Assembly (NCBI RefSeq): GCF_037126435.1
Contig: NZ_CP147020.1
Location: 1,077,001-1,141,000 of the forward strand
DNA: 64,000 bases
Reading direction: 5' to 3'
Source: Bernardetia sp. ABR2-2B
GTDB taxonomy: Bacteria; Bacteroidota; Bacteroidia; Cytophagales; Bernardetiaceae
In this document: piece by piece, positions 35,445 to 45,621 of the stretch
How positions within the stretch are numbered: the first letter of the stretch is position 1
How the letters are laid out: each line of letters opens with the position of its first letter
Position numbers and translations under genes: made by a program
The notes under the pieces: model-generated
What the model was told of the DNA's origin: nothing
Seen by the model: only the letters and a program-made list of their open reading frames with translations
Database searches by the model: none

Positions 35445-38400
35445 CTAAACACGAATCCCCATAATAGCAATATCATCACGTTGTTTTGTATCTCCTTGAT
35501 GAACAAGTAACATATCTGTAAGCTCTTGCTTTTGCTTTTGGGCAGGTAGTGAACCAATATTTTTTAATACATTTTGTAATTGCAGACTACCAATTTTTTT
35601 ACCATTACTATTGGGTTGGTCAGCATATCCATCAGAAGTTAGATAAATCATATCTCCACTTTCAAGTTGAATTTCGGTTGTAGTGAACACCTTTTCGTCT
35701 TTTGCTCGTTTTCTTCCTCCAATAGATTTTCTATCTCCTTTTACTTCTTTAAAAATACCATCTTTTTTAGTAATATAAAGAGGTCTTTTTGCTCCCGAAA
35801 ACCATACTTGATGTGTTTTGAGATTGATTTTACAGAAGCAAACATCCATTCCATCCGTATTTCTGTTGTCCTGTTGAGAAAGAGAAGTTCTGATTTTTGT
35901 ATTCAATAGTTCAAGTGTTTCACAAGGTTTTAGTGTTCGGTTTTGTTGTACCATATCACTCAAAAGTGAACTTCCAATCATAGACATAAACGCCCCTGGA
36001 ACTCCGTGTCCAGTACAGTCTGCCACAGCAACATACACAATATCTCCCAAATTTTTGAACCAATAAAAATCTCCAGAAACAATATCTAAAGGTTCATAAA
36101 CAGTAAATACTTCAGGCAAATGCTCCTTTAATTCTGTTTCGGTAGGTAAAATAGCTTTCTGAATCGTTTCGGCATAACGCAAACTATCCGTCATATTTTT
36201 GTTCTTTTCTTCTAATTCTTTTGTGCGTTCTTTTACCTGTAATTCTAATAAAGCCTGTTGGTTTTTACTTCTTTTGATTCTAGCTATATAAAAAGTAGAA
36301 ATAATTCCTACAATAAAAAAAACTCCCAGCACTCTAAACCATAGACGCTCCCAAACAGGTGTCGAAACATTTATATACAGAGCAATTCCGTCTTCATTCC
36401 AAACCTCATCAGAGTTAGATGCTTTTACACGAAAAATATAGTTTCCATACGGCAATGTCGGATAATTGACAAATCTACGCCCAGAATTTACATACGTCCA
36501 TTCTTCATCTAGTCCTTCCATTTTATAAGCATACATATTCTTTTTTGGGTCAGAAAAATGTAATGCAGAAAATTCTAGTGAAAAGCCTGTTTTTTCATAA
36601 TCTAAAGTAAGACTATCAGCCGTCAAGATATAACTATCCAATGGATTTTCAACTCTAGTAATAAAGTCTATAAAAGGAAGTGATTTAGAAAAAATTTCTA
36701 TTTCTGTAAAGACAAGTTGAGGAGGCAAAGGGTCGTCTTTAATTTCAGTTGGAAAGAAAGCATTATAACCATCTTTTCCACCAAAAAACAACTCTCCTTT
36801 TTCACTTTCATAATACGAACCAGCCAAAAATTCTTGTCCTTGCAAACCGTTTGTTTCATCATAAGACTTTGCTCTCAATGTTTCTAAAGAAAAACGAGAA
36901 ATACCTTTATTTGTAGAAAGCCATAGATTATTGTCTTCCCCTAAAATGACTGAATAAATCATATCAGTAGGTAGTCCATCTTTTCTTGAGAAATAACTTA
37001 ATGAATCTTGTTTTGGAAAATAACGAATCAAACCTTTGCTAGAACTAAACCAAACACTACTATCGCCCACCTCTTCGATAGCACTTACCCAAACTTCAAG
37101 GTCTTTTCGTTTGTCTAAAATAACCTTCTCTGTCGCAATATCATATAAATATGCTCCTGTTGGTGTTCCTACCCAAATTGTATTTTTGTCTGTTGATTTT
37201 GCAGAAAGCATAATTTCATTATCTGATAGCTTTGATTCTCCTTCAATCTTCACTTCGAAATCATTCAAGGCACGATTATATTTACATAAATCTCCTTCAA
37301 AAGTAAGTACCCAAATTTCGCCTTTTTTGTCTGTGAAAATTTCTGCTATTCTACTAGATGGTAATCCTTCCCAGTGTTTTTTGTACTGAATAATAGTCAG
37401 TTTTCCATTTTTATAAGAAAAACGCCCTACTCCTCTATCTCTTGTACTACACCACGTCGTTCCATAGAGGTCTTGTGTAATTCCTGTTACATCATCACTT
37501 GGCATTGCGTGTGAATAACGAGAATATTGCGTAAACCAACCGTTTGCAATATTAGGGTTATATCTAAAAATACCTGCTTTTTTTGTTCCTATCCACGTTT
37601 TTCCTTCATCATCTTTGTAGAAGCAAGTAATATTATTATCTTGAATTCCATTTTTACGAATATCATTTACCGAACGATATAATCTAAATTTGACTTTCTG
37701 TGGGTCATATTTATTCAGTCCTCCTTGTTCTGTTCCAAACCAAAAAACTCCTGTACGGTCTTGAAAAAGAACTTTTATTCCTGCATTATCACTCAAACTA
37801 AAGGGGTTATAAACATCTTTTTGAAAACGAAGAAAGCCCGATTTTTCATTCAAATATTTATTCAATCCTTGTGAAGCAGTTCCTATCCAAAGCGTTCCTG
37901 CTTTATCTACCAAAAGACCTGTGATGTGATTTTCACTAATAGAATTTTCATCATTCGTTTTATGGACAAAAGAAGTAAAAGAATCATCATTCTGTTTTTC
38001 AGTTTGTTTCTGACTAGATAATTTATCTAAATGAAGAGCCTGTAAGCCACTTTTTGTTCCTATCCAAACTACACTTGCTGTTGCATCTACTGCCAATGAG
38101 GTAATATGATTATCCAAAAGTCCGTTATCTGTATCAAAATGTCTTACTTGTTCGTTGGTTTGAGCTAGTGCAATTCTGTACAAACCAAGTGAATCTGAAC
38201 CTATCCATATAGCACCTTTAGTATCTTGAGTAATAGCAGAAATAGGTAAATCTTTCAAAATGGCTAACTTTTGATTATTAGCAGCAAAATGTATCCATTC
38301 GTTTTTTTTCTCTTGATAAAAACTCAATCCTTCTTTACTTCCTACCCAAATATTGTCTTTATTATCTCTAAATAGATTATTGATTTGCGTGTGTGGGATA

Positions 38401-38831
38401 GCTCCAGTTTCTCCAAACTGAACTTGCTCAAAGGTATTTTCATTTCTAATCCACTTACTGATTCCTTCTTCTGTTCCTACCCAAATATTACCTTTTTTAT
38501 CTTCACAAAGTGCCTTGATAGAATTATTTGTAAGAGAAGTTGAATCATTAGGTAGATGTTTGTAATCCACCAACGAATAGCCATCATATCTATGCAAACC
38601 ATCAGGAGTTCCTATCCATAAGAAGCCTTGCTTATCTTGAATAAGTGCTGTAATATTGTTTTGTGAAAGACCTTCTGATGTTGTTATTGCTGAAAAACGA
38701 ATGCTTTGAGCAAAAGAAGTAGAAAAATAGACTACAAAAAGTAGTAAAAATAAGAAGGTTGATAAGAAAGCAAATATTTTATTAGAATAAAATAATTTAC
38801 TGTTCCTTTTTTTGGAGGAAAAAAATTGCAT
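35445..38831 (-). CDS. Propeller-Y_Y_Y sensor with SpoIIE/PP2C phosphatase output
   Basis: A 1128-residue membrane signalling protein. Signal peptide to about residue 42 (SFAQ). Two seven-bladed propellers follow, made of Reg_prop repeats (FLWIGTPDGLHRYDG, NIWVGTEEGISKW, TLWIGTASQGLNKY and so on), up to about 700. Then a Y_Y_Y beta module (near 780-850), one transmembrane helix (WFRVLGVFFIVGIISTFYIARI), a short coiled coil, and a C-terminal SpoIIE-type phosphatase with GDFYWFKNLGDIVYVAVADCTGHGVPGAFMSMIG and TSDGYADQ. Periplasmic ligand binding would thus be coupled to dephosphorylation of a cytosolic target. Hybrid kinases with this sensor are common in Bacteroidota; a PP2C output is the less common version. 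Confidence 0.93.
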   Translation of the reverse strand: MQFFSSKKRNSKLFYSNKIFAFLSTFLFLLLFVVYFSTSFAQSIRFSAITTSEGLSQNNITALIQDKQGFLWIGTPDGLHRYDGYSLVDYKHLPNDSTSLTNNSIKALCEDKKGNIWVGTEEGISKWIRNENTFEQVQFGETGAIPHTQINNLFRDNKDNIWVGSKEGLSFYQEKKNEWIHFAANNQKLAILKDLPISAITQDTKGAIWIGSDSLGLYRIALAQTNEQVRHFDTDNGLLDNHITSLAVDATASVVWIGTKSGLQALHLDKLSSQKQTEKQNDDSFTSFVHKTNDENSISENHITGLLVDKAGTLWIGTASQGLNKYLNEKSGFLRFQKDVYNPFSLSDNAGIKVLFQDRTGVFWFGTEQGGLNKYDPQKVKFRLYRSVNDIRKNGIQDNNITCFYKDDEGKTWIGTKKAGIFRYNPNIANGWFTQYSRYSHAMPSDDVTGITQDLYGTTWCSTRDRGVGRFSYKNGKLTIIQYKKHWEGLPSSRIAEIFTDKKGEIWVLTFEGDLCKYNRALNDFEVKIEGESKLSDNEIMLSAKSTDKNTIWVGTPTGAYLYDIATEKVILDKRKDLEVWVSAIEEVGDSSVWFSSSKGLIRYFPKQDSLSYFSRKDGLPTDMIYSVILGEDNNLWLSTNKGISRFSLETLRAKSYDETNGLQGQEFLAGSYYESEKGELFFGGKDGYNAFFPTEIKDDPLPPQLVFTEIEIFSKSLPFIDFITRVENPLDSYILTADSLTLDYEKTGFSLEFSALHFSDPKKNMYAYKMEGLDEEWTYVNSGRRFVNYPTLPYGNYIFRVKASNSDEVWNEDGIALYINVSTPVWERLWFRVLGVFFIVGIISTFYIARIKRSKNQQALLELQVKERTKELEEKNKNMTDSLRYAETIQKAILPTETELKEHLPEVFTVYEPLDIVSGDFYWFKNLGDIVYVAVADCTGHGVPGAFMSMIGSSLLSDMVQQNRTLKPCETLELLNTKIRTSLSQQDNRNTDGMDVCFCKINLKTHQVWFSGAKRPLYITKKDGIFKEVKGDRKSIGGRKRAKDEKVFTTTEIQLESGDMIYLTSDGYADQPNSNGKKIGSLQLQNVLKNIGSLPAQKQKQELTDMLLVHQGDTKQRDDIAIMGIRV

Positions 38832-39026
38832 AGACTTGCAAAAATTAGTAATTTCTAGGATAGAATAATATAGGATAATAGTAACCTAAAAATACACAAA
38901 TTCTATAATCTAAAAAAATCTAATTTCAATTTGGACTAAAAACTAAGTAAACTCTTCAGAAATAAGTACAACAAACTTATTTAATTGTAAATTAATAAGA
39001 GTTACAGATATAAATCAATTTATTTT

Positions 39027-39326
39027 ATGGAAAAGATATTAGACAGACAAGAACAAATAAATCTCAAAAGAAATAAAACTTGGCTAATTATTATACTGAC
39101 AAATACTATTTTGATAAGTGGCATGTTTTGGGTTTTCGAATCAGCACAAGACGTAGGAAAACTATTTGTAGGTGGGTTAGGAGTTATTTCCATTCTTTCA
39201 ATAAATCCAATTGTCGCAATGATTTTACTTTTTTTTACAGACTCAAAGGATTGGAAAAAATGGTGCTTTACTGCCTGTATTGTATCTTTAGTAATTTCTG
39301 TACTCTATTTTTCTATTCTGTTTTGA
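39027..39326 (+). CDS. Small three-helix membrane protein
   Basis: A 99-residue protein with a charged N-terminus (MEKILDRQEQINLKRNK) and three hydrophobic helices at about 18-36, 44-68 and 78-98. I do not recognise it. The unbroken frame and regular hydrophobic pattern support a real gene. It lies between two genes for signalling or repeat proteins; the overlapping frame-shifted translation at 39080 has no such pattern and was discarded. Confidence 0.55.
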   Translation: MEKILDRQEQINLKRNKTWLIIILTNTILISGMFWVFESAQDVGKLFVGGLGVISILSINPIVAMILLFFTDSKDWKKWCFTACIVSLVISVLYFSILF

Positions 39327-39370
39327 AAAACTATATCACAAAAAGATGTATCTTTTCCTACCAAAATTTC

Positions 39371-39397
39371 AAATCGTAATTTTTAATTCGTAATTAA
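39371..39397. repeat. Short AATTACGAATTA-type repeat, copy 2 (inverted)
   Basis: AAATCGTAATTTTTAATTCGTAATTA, the reverse complement of the type at 26269. It ends 3 nt before the start codon of the next gene, so it forms that gene's leader. Confidence 0.5.
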
Positions 39398-39400
39398 TAC

Positions 39401-40942
39401 ATGGATAATCTTCGTGCTATTTTAGATACTTTTTCGGAGGAGGAAAAAAAGGCTCTTCACGCTTTCGTGCAGCGTCAAAAAATCCGTAAAAATAGAAAAG
39501 ACCTTCAACTTTTAGAACTCTTACAAGAAGAAACTGTCTATAATGGGAAAGAATTATTGATACAGCTTTATCCAAAAACAAAGAATAAGGTGGCTTATCA
39601 TGCGCTTCGCAGAAGGCTGATGCAACATTTTATAGATTTTATTACGCTTTCAAGAAGTACCGACCAAACTATTGAAGGAACTGATATTATGGGAATACTT
39701 TCGCTCTCTCACTACCTTTTTGAAGTAAACCTAGAAAGTATTGCTTGGAAGTACCTCAAAAAAGCAGAAAATCAAGCTCGTGAAAATGAACAATACCATC
39801 TTCTCAATTCAATTTATAACTTAGCACTTGCAAATACAAATAGTGAATTTGCACCTAATTTTGATGAGCTTTTAAGGTTACGCAATCAAAATAAAATTTT
39901 TGCAGAACAAGAAGAACGAGCGCATATTGCCAATTGCATCTTAAAAAATCAACTCGCAGAAGCAAAACGAGAAGGAAAGGTATTAGATTTTGATAAAATA
40001 ATGAATCAAATTTTGGAAGAATGGGACTTGACAAAAGTTGTAACTGAACGCCCTAGAATCCGTTTCAATTTACTTTCCATTGCTAGAAATGCCGTAGTTG
40101 CTAAAAAAGAATATTATAGTTTCGAATCTTTTTTACGTCTGAATTATGATGAGTTATTAAAAGATATGATGATTTCAGAAAAAAATCAATCTTACAATCA
40201 ATATTATAGGCTCTCATTGCTTTATATGTTGGCTCATCTTTTATATCGCAACAAAAAATTTAATGAATCCTTGTCTTACCTTGAAGAATTTCAAGATATT
40301 TTAGAATCTTCTTCCAAAAATTCAAAAAGTTATAAAACCTCTTTTTACTCCAAATTTACGCTCTTGAAGGCTGCAAACCTTGCTTTTACAGAAGAGCGAG
40401 ACAAAGCTATCGAATTATTAGAAAATTTACTCAAAAAAAATAAGTCTATTCTCTCAACCAACGATGTTTTGAATACGCATCTAAATTTGGTTTTTTATCA
40501 CTTTCAAAAAGACGATTTTAAGAAAGCAAATAAAGTTTTATTAGATTTTGGTCATTCTGATACTTGGGTAGAGAAAAAAATGGGGAAAGAGTGGGTTGTT
40601 AGAAAATGGCTTATTGAATCTGTGTTGCAATTTGAGCTTAAAAATGATGATATTGCACGAAAAATTATTGCTAAAATAAAACAAAAATATGCTTCTCTTT
40701 TAGGGCAGTCTAATTATCAAAACAGTAAGCCTTTTTTGAATCTTTTAGAAGAATATATGCGTTATCCACAGCGAGTTACGCAGTCTGATTTTTCGGAAAA
40801 AGTAGAGAAGGTAATTACTTTTGCAGAAAGTAGCCAACAAGAAGATTTGCAAGAAATGGCATTTTATGCGTGGCTAAAATCCAAAATGGAAAGAAGAAAT
40901 TATTATGAGACACTCTTAGAATTAGCCAATAAAGTAAATTAA
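39401..40942 (+). CDS. Helical-repeat protein of unknown function
   Basis: A 513-residue soluble protein, almost entirely helical. The N-terminus DNLRAILDTFSEEEKKALHAFVQRQK and the basic LLQEE...LYPKTKNKVAYHALRRRLMQHFIDF segment are followed by TPR-like helices (LESIAWKYLKKAENQARENEQYHLLNSIYNLALA, and similar to the end). No catalytic motif or signal peptide was seen. I know of such proteins in Cytophagales without assigned function. It lies 81 bp before the TPR/SpoIIE gene on the same strand, and a scaffold role in the same pathway is conceivable but unproven. Confidence 0.75.
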   Translation: MDNLRAILDTFSEEEKKALHAFVQRQKIRKNRKDLQLLELLQEETVYNGKELLIQLYPKTKNKVAYHALRRRLMQHFIDFITLSRSTDQTIEGTDIMGILSLSHYLFEVNLESIAWKYLKKAENQARENEQYHLLNSIYNLALANTNSEFAPNFDELLRLRNQNKIFAEQEERAHIANCILKNQLAEAKREGKVLDFDKIMNQILEEWDLTKVVTERPRIRFNLLSIARNAVVAKKEYYSFESFLRLNYDELLKDMMISEKNQSYNQYYRLSLLYMLAHLLYRNKKFNESLSYLEEFQDILESSSKNSKSYKTSFYSKFTLLKAANLAFTEERDKAIELLENLLKKNKSILSTNDVLNTHLNLVFYHFQKDDFKKANKVLLDFGHSDTWVEKKMGKEWVVRKWLIESVLQFELKNDDIARKIIAKIKQKYASLLGQSNYQNSKPFLNLLEEYMRYPQRVTQSDFSEKVEKVITFAESSQQEDLQEMAFYAWLKSKMERRNYYETLLELANKVN

Positions 40943-41023
40943 GGTTTTTTTACTTGATTTGGAAATAGACAGAAATCTATGTTTCTTTATTGTAAAATAT
41001 TAAAGCTACTACTTTACTAAACA

Positions 41024-43105
41024 ATGCACTTACAAAAACTATATATAGTTCTGTTATCGTTCTTTTTCTCTTTTATCTTGTTTTCTAGCTTTGCTAACAA
41101 ATCAGATAGTTTAATTAGTGCCTATAAATCTGTTAGTAAAAAAGACCAAATAAAGTGGATTAATAAACTTGTAGAAGCTGACATAAAATCAGAGGAGAAA
41201 AAAAAGGTTTTGAATTTTATATTGGAGCAGAATAAAAATGATAAAATACTAAAAGCAAAGATATATGTGACTTTTGGTTTTTTAGAAGAGCAAAATAAAA
41301 AATTCCCTAAAGCTATTGAAGCCTATGAAAAAGCTTTGTTTATACAAAAAGAATCAAACCAAATTGCTTTAGATACGCTTGTCAATCAATGGAAAATCAA
41401 TTTAGCTACTGTTTATCAAGCTATTGGAGATGACCAAAAAGCATATGTTATTTTTATGGAAGTATTAAAAAATATTGAAAAAGATACTGATAAGAATAGT
41501 AAAAAAGAGTTGATAGCAGATATAAGCAAAAGAATTGGAGATGTACATCGTAACCTAAAAAATGAAGATAAAGCTATTGAATACTATCAAAGAGCCCTCG
41601 AATTATATCAAGAGTTAAACATAAAACAAGGAAAAGCATCTACTTCAAATAGTTTAGGAATTCTTTACTCTGACCAAGGCAATCCTCAAAAAGCATTAGA
41701 GTTTTATAGAAAAACATTACAACTTTGTAGAGAAATAGGCTATGAAAGAGGGGTTTCATTTACGCTCAATAATATTGGCTACGAACTTTTTGTCTTAAAA
41801 AATTATGACTCAGCTTTTTATTATTATGAAGATGCTCTCAAACTCAAAGAAGAACTAAATAACCCTTCTAGCATGTCTGCTACTTTAGTAAATATGGGAC
41901 AAGTTCGCTTGGTTCAAGAAGAATATACAGCAGCAAAATTATTGTTTCAGAAAAGCTTAGACCTTGCTATCAAAACAGAAAATAGTTCAGTAGAGTTAGA
42001 AAATTATGAATATCTCACACAGCTTTATCAAAAAATTGGAAAGTCAGATGAAGCCTTAGAAAACCTTCAAAAATACGTAGAACTAAAAGAAGTTATTTCT
42101 GAAGAAAGTAAATTAGAACAAATAAATGAGTTAGAAGCTCGTTTTCAAGCAGGAAAAAAACAACAACAAATTGATTTTTTACAACAAAAATCTGAATGGG
42201 AAACAGGAAAAAGTTATCTGTTAGGAGGAGTAGCACTTTTGGCTATCATTGTTGTCTTTTTGGCTTTTAGAAGAATTAGAGAAAAACATAAAGTAAATCA
42301 ACTTTTAGGAAAAAAAAATAATGAAGTTACAACTGCAAATCAAAAAGTAAAAGAAAGTATTGTATATGCTAAACATATTCAAGATGCTATTCAAGTCAAT
42401 GAAACACAGCTTTTTGAATATTTTCCTACTCATTTTATTCTCAACCGTCCTAGAGATATTGTAGGTGGAGATTGTCTTTGGTTTGCTCAGAAAGAAGAGG
42501 TTTTTTATATGGCTTTGGCTGACTGTACAGGTCATGGCGTTTCGGGTGCTTTCATGACTATTCTTTGTAATTCTTTACTAAATGATATTTTTAAGCATAA
42601 TAATTCAGCAAATAATGAACTTAATCCTGCCGAAATACTAGAAAAATTAGATGATTTATTAGAGGAGAATTTGCATCAAAAACAAACTCAAATAATGAGT
42701 GGAATGGACATTGCAATTCTGAAAATAGATGCAAAAGAAAATAAAATAGTTTATGCAGGTGCAAAAATCCCTCTTTATTATAAATTGCAAAATTCAAAAT
42801 TAATATCCATCAAAGCTACACGAAGACCAATAGGAGAGCAGCAGTTTAGACACAAACGAACAAACTTTAAAAATCATTTTTTAGATATCGAAAAGGGAAT
42901 GCGTATTTATCTGACTTCAGACGGTTATCAAGACCAGTTTGGAGGAGCAGAGAATAAGAAATTTATGAGAAAAAATTTTGAAAAGTTAATTTCTACTGAT
43001 ATTCCTATCTCTAATCAAGAAAAAGAAGTAGTTGATAAATTAGAAAATTGGAAAGGAAAAGAGCATCAAACTGATGATATTATGGTGGTTGGAATAGAGT
43101 TTTAA
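41024..43105 (+). CDS. TPR sensor with SpoIIE/PP2C phosphatase output
   Basis: A 693-residue signalling protein. Signal peptide (about 1-24), then six to seven TPRs (KAIEYYQRALELYQELN, KALEFYRKTLQLCREIG, SAFYYYEDALKLKEELN) to about residue 365, one helix near 395-412 (YLLGGVALLAIIVVFLAF), a coiled linker, and a SpoIIE phosphatase: IVGGDCLWFAQKEEVFYMALADCTGHGVSGAFMTIL and LTSDGYQDQ carry the metal-binding acids. It shares the output of the protein at 35445 but has a different sensor. The two are likely parallel inputs to a partner-switching or similar Ser/Thr phosphorylation pathway, whose kinase is not in this window. Confidence 0.93.
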   Translation: MHLQKLYIVLLSFFFSFILFSSFANKSDSLISAYKSVSKKDQIKWINKLVEADIKSEEKKKVLNFILEQNKNDKILKAKIYVTFGFLEEQNKKFPKAIEAYEKALFIQKESNQIALDTLVNQWKINLATVYQAIGDDQKAYVIFMEVLKNIEKDTDKNSKKELIADISKRIGDVHRNLKNEDKAIEYYQRALELYQELNIKQGKASTSNSLGILYSDQGNPQKALEFYRKTLQLCREIGYERGVSFTLNNIGYELFVLKNYDSAFYYYEDALKLKEELNNPSSMSATLVNMGQVRLVQEEYTAAKLLFQKSLDLAIKTENSSVELENYEYLTQLYQKIGKSDEALENLQKYVELKEVISEESKLEQINELEARFQAGKKQQQIDFLQQKSEWETGKSYLLGGVALLAIIVVFLAFRRIREKHKVNQLLGKKNNEVTTANQKVKESIVYAKHIQDAIQVNETQLFEYFPTHFILNRPRDIVGGDCLWFAQKEEVFYMALADCTGHGVSGAFMTILCNSLLNDIFKHNNSANNELNPAEILEKLDDLLEENLHQKQTQIMSGMDIAILKIDAKENKIVYAGAKIPLYYKLQNSKLISIKATRRPIGEQQFRHKRTNFKNHFLDIEKGMRIYLTSDGYQDQFGGAENKKFMRKNFEKLISTDIPISNQEKEVVDKLENWKGKEHQTDDIMVVGIEF

Positions 43106-43135
43106 AACAATTTGAGTTTAAGTAGTTATACTGTA

Positions 43136-43660
43136 ATGGAAAATATCTTTTTTACAAGCTGGGAAAACGTTGCTAGAGTTATCATTATGACTTTTTTAGC
43201 TTATGTTTCATTAATTTTTTTGATACGAATTTCAGGGAAACGTACACTTTCAAAAATGAATGCTTTTGATTTTGTAGTTACAATAGCTCTAGGTTCGGCT
43301 TTTGCAACTATTTCACTCAATGATAATATTGCAATTGCAGAGGGAGTTACATGTTTTGCAATTCTTGTATTTATGCAGTATATAATTACGTGGCTTTCAG
43401 TTCGTTTTAGAGGCTTTAAGAAATTAATTAGTGGCAATCCTATTTTGTTATTGTACAAAGGAGAATTATACGAAGATATTTTAAAACAAGAAAGAATTGC
43501 AATTGATGAGATTTATTTAAGTGCTAGAAAAGAAGGAATAGATAATTTGAATGATATTGACGCTATCGTTTTGGAAACAACAGGAGATATAAGCATTATG
43601 AAAAAGATAAGTAACAAAGAAGCCGAAGCTATGAAAGATGTGAAGATGAGCGATTCCTAG
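43136..43660 (+). CDS. DUF421/YetF-family membrane protein
   Basis: A 174-residue protein from ATG 43136; the open frame starts at a TTG (43112) eight codons earlier. Three N-terminal helices, then a cytosolic YetF fold. The family block FLIRISGKRTLSKMNAFDFVVTIALGSAFA is exact, and ERIAIDEIYLSARKEGIDNLNDIDAIVLETTGDISI is the soluble DUF421 core. The B. subtilis relatives YetF and YdfS are spore-associated; elsewhere the role is unknown. It lies 30 bp after the phosphatase gene and probably shares its transcript. The stop is 3 bp from that of the convergent TonB receptor. Confidence 0.92.
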   Translation: MENIFFTSWENVARVIIMTFLAYVSLIFLIRISGKRTLSKMNAFDFVVTIALGSAFATISLNDNIAIAEGVTCFAILVFMQYIITWLSVRFRGFKKLISGNPILLLYKGELYEDILKQERIAIDEIYLSARKEGIDNLNDIDAIVLETTGDISIMKKISNKEAEAMKDVKMSDS

Positions 43661-43663
43661 ATA

Positions 43664-45604
43664 TTAGAATTTTGTCCTCAAAACAAATTCAAAACTACGC
43701 CCCACCATCGGATAAAAAGCCATAGATTGATATTGAAAATCAAAAATATTCTGACAGTTCAATTCCAAAACAAACTTTGCTTTTTTATAATTGATTGTTT
43801 TTCCTAAAGAAAAATTAGCCAAAAAATAAGACGGTAAATATTCTGTATTTGTTGTGGTCGTAAAGCGTCTTCCCACAAACTGCTGTTCTACTCTCAAAAA
43901 CTGACTTTTATAGGCTGCATATAAAAAACTTTTTTGCTGATGAAAAGGCGTATAAATAAGTTGTTTTCCCTTTGATTCATCTAAATCTCTAATTTCTTCT
44001 AAGTTTTTAGAGTTAGTATAAGTGTAGGAAATATTTGCTTCAAGATTGAAATTTTGAGTAGATTTCTTAAAGAATAAATTACTTTCAATTCCCTGCGAAA
44101 AGACAGAACGCAAATTTTCAGGTCGCCAATAACCAGCCACAGCAGGAGACCACAAAATCCAATCTTCCATCTTTGCCCAAAAGTAAAGCGAAGACAAAGA
44201 AAGCTTTGTTTTTTCTTTATTTATAAAATGATAAACTGCCGAAAACTCTCCGTTCCAACCTTCTTCATTTCGTAAGTCAGGATTACCGACAGGAAACCAA
44301 TATCTATCATTCAAGGTAGGCGCACGAAAATTACGAGCTGCATTAACTTTGACTTCCAAATTATTTTTAATAAAACCAATTCCCAAAGAAGGCAAAAAAG
44401 ATTGAAACTCATTATTCAAAACTACTTGACGAACTAAAAAATTTGTCTGAAAGAAACTGAAAGGAGAGTATTCTACTGAAGCAAAAATACTTTGTTGTGC
44501 TTGTGTTTTTGTACTGTTAAGACCATCTACGTAGGCAAAATCTTGTCTTAGCCGAATTCCTGTTTGTAAAAGAATTTGACTTGAAGGAGCATATTTTATT
44601 TCTGAAAGTGCGTGATACGATTCATTTTTTGTTTTGGAAACAATTTGAGAAACTTCATTTCTATATTCTAAAAAGTCATACAGATAACCTGCTTTCGTGC
44701 TGATTTCGAAGTTTTTTTTCTTGTATTTCCATTGTAATAAATTTCTTACAGAAAAGTCATCTTGTGTTTCTTTATTTATGGGAACTGTTATTGGTGGTGA
44801 AAGTTCTCGGTTTGCATCTTGCGCCCAAAAATGATACGAAAATTGATGATTTGAAAGTCTAGCTGTATTTTTTGGTAAAAAATAAACTTCTTGAACCATT
44901 CCCTTTTGCTGCGTGGCTGCTCTTTTTCTTATGAATGTCTCTCCTCTATAATTGTAGGGATAATCATTTTTGGCAGATTTATAAAAAAGACGACTTGTAG
45001 CTTTTATATGTAGCCTTTTAGAATTTGATAAAAAATAAGAAGTTGTCAGAAGCTGTTTAAAAGTGTGAAAACTTCCAATAGATTGAATCCAATTTAGAGA
45101 AAAATCATTCTTCTTACTGTCATTATCAACTAGATTTTTAGGATTATGATTTAAAGAAATTCCACCTCCAAAGCCTCCTTCTCCATAACGCAAACTTGCA
45201 GCTCCATAGTGAACATTTACCTCATCTAACAATCCAACAGGAAAAAGAGAAAAATCTACTTGTCCCAACGTCGGAGAATTAAGAGGAATTCCTTCCCAAA
45301 AAACTTGTGTGTGTCCTGCGCTCGTTCCACGAAAAGAAGGAGAAGCCAACCCAGAAATACTATAAAACTTCAAAAAAATAGGTGTTCGATAGGACAAAAG
45401 CCTACCCAAATCCGAAGTCTGATAACTTGTCATTGCCAAAGAATCTAACTTTTGAACTTCAAAACCTGCTGCTTTTTCTTCTAAAGAATTTGATTGAATT
45501 TCGACAGCATTTAATTGAATAACAGAATCTTGTTCAGAATTGGTTTGGGCAAAAATAAAATGACTGATAAAGAAGAATGATAGAAAGAAGGCAATTTTTG
45601 ACAC
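43664..45604 (-). CDS. TonB-dependent outer-membrane receptor
   Basis: A 646-residue receptor for active uptake across the outer membrane. Signal peptide about 1-19 (FIFAQ). The plug begins near residue 30 (VIQLNAVEIQSNS) and holds SPSFRGTSAGHTQVFWEGIPLNSPTLGQVDFSLFP and the EVNVHYGAASLRYGEGGFGGGI strand. The rest is a 22-strand-type barrel ending in the aromatic FEFVLRTKF. There is no SusD partner and no carboxypeptidase-like N-domain, so this is a vitamin- or siderophore-type receptor; BtuB-like is possible but I saw no cobalamin riboswitch upstream. It lies 95 bp after trpC with a MITE-like repeat between. Confidence 0.93.
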   Translation of the reverse strand: MSKIAFFLSFFFISHFIFAQTNSEQDSVIQLNAVEIQSNSLEEKAAGFEVQKLDSLAMTSYQTSDLGRLLSYRTPIFLKFYSISGLASPSFRGTSAGHTQVFWEGIPLNSPTLGQVDFSLFPVGLLDEVNVHYGAASLRYGEGGFGGGISLNHNPKNLVDNDSKKNDFSLNWIQSIGSFHTFKQLLTTSYFLSNSKRLHIKATSRLFYKSAKNDYPYNYRGETFIRKRAATQQKGMVQEVYFLPKNTARLSNHQFSYHFWAQDANRELSPPITVPINKETQDDFSVRNLLQWKYKKKNFEISTKAGYLYDFLEYRNEVSQIVSKTKNESYHALSEIKYAPSSQILLQTGIRLRQDFAYVDGLNSTKTQAQQSIFASVEYSPFSFFQTNFLVRQVVLNNEFQSFLPSLGIGFIKNNLEVKVNAARNFRAPTLNDRYWFPVGNPDLRNEEGWNGEFSAVYHFINKEKTKLSLSSLYFWAKMEDWILWSPAVAGYWRPENLRSVFSQGIESNLFFKKSTQNFNLEANISYTYTNSKNLEEIRDLDESKGKQLIYTPFHQQKSFLYAAYKSQFLRVEQQFVGRRFTTTTNTEYLPSYFLANFSLGKTINYKKAKFVLELNCQNIFDFQYQSMAFYPMVGRSFEFVLRTKF

Positions 45605-45621
45605 AATTTTTATTTTTAGCT

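Noticed and set aside
39080-39379. 99-codon frame overlapping the small membrane protein gene
   Set aside because: Shifted frame of a hydrophobic gene; the alternative frame at 39027 has the regular three-helix pattern.
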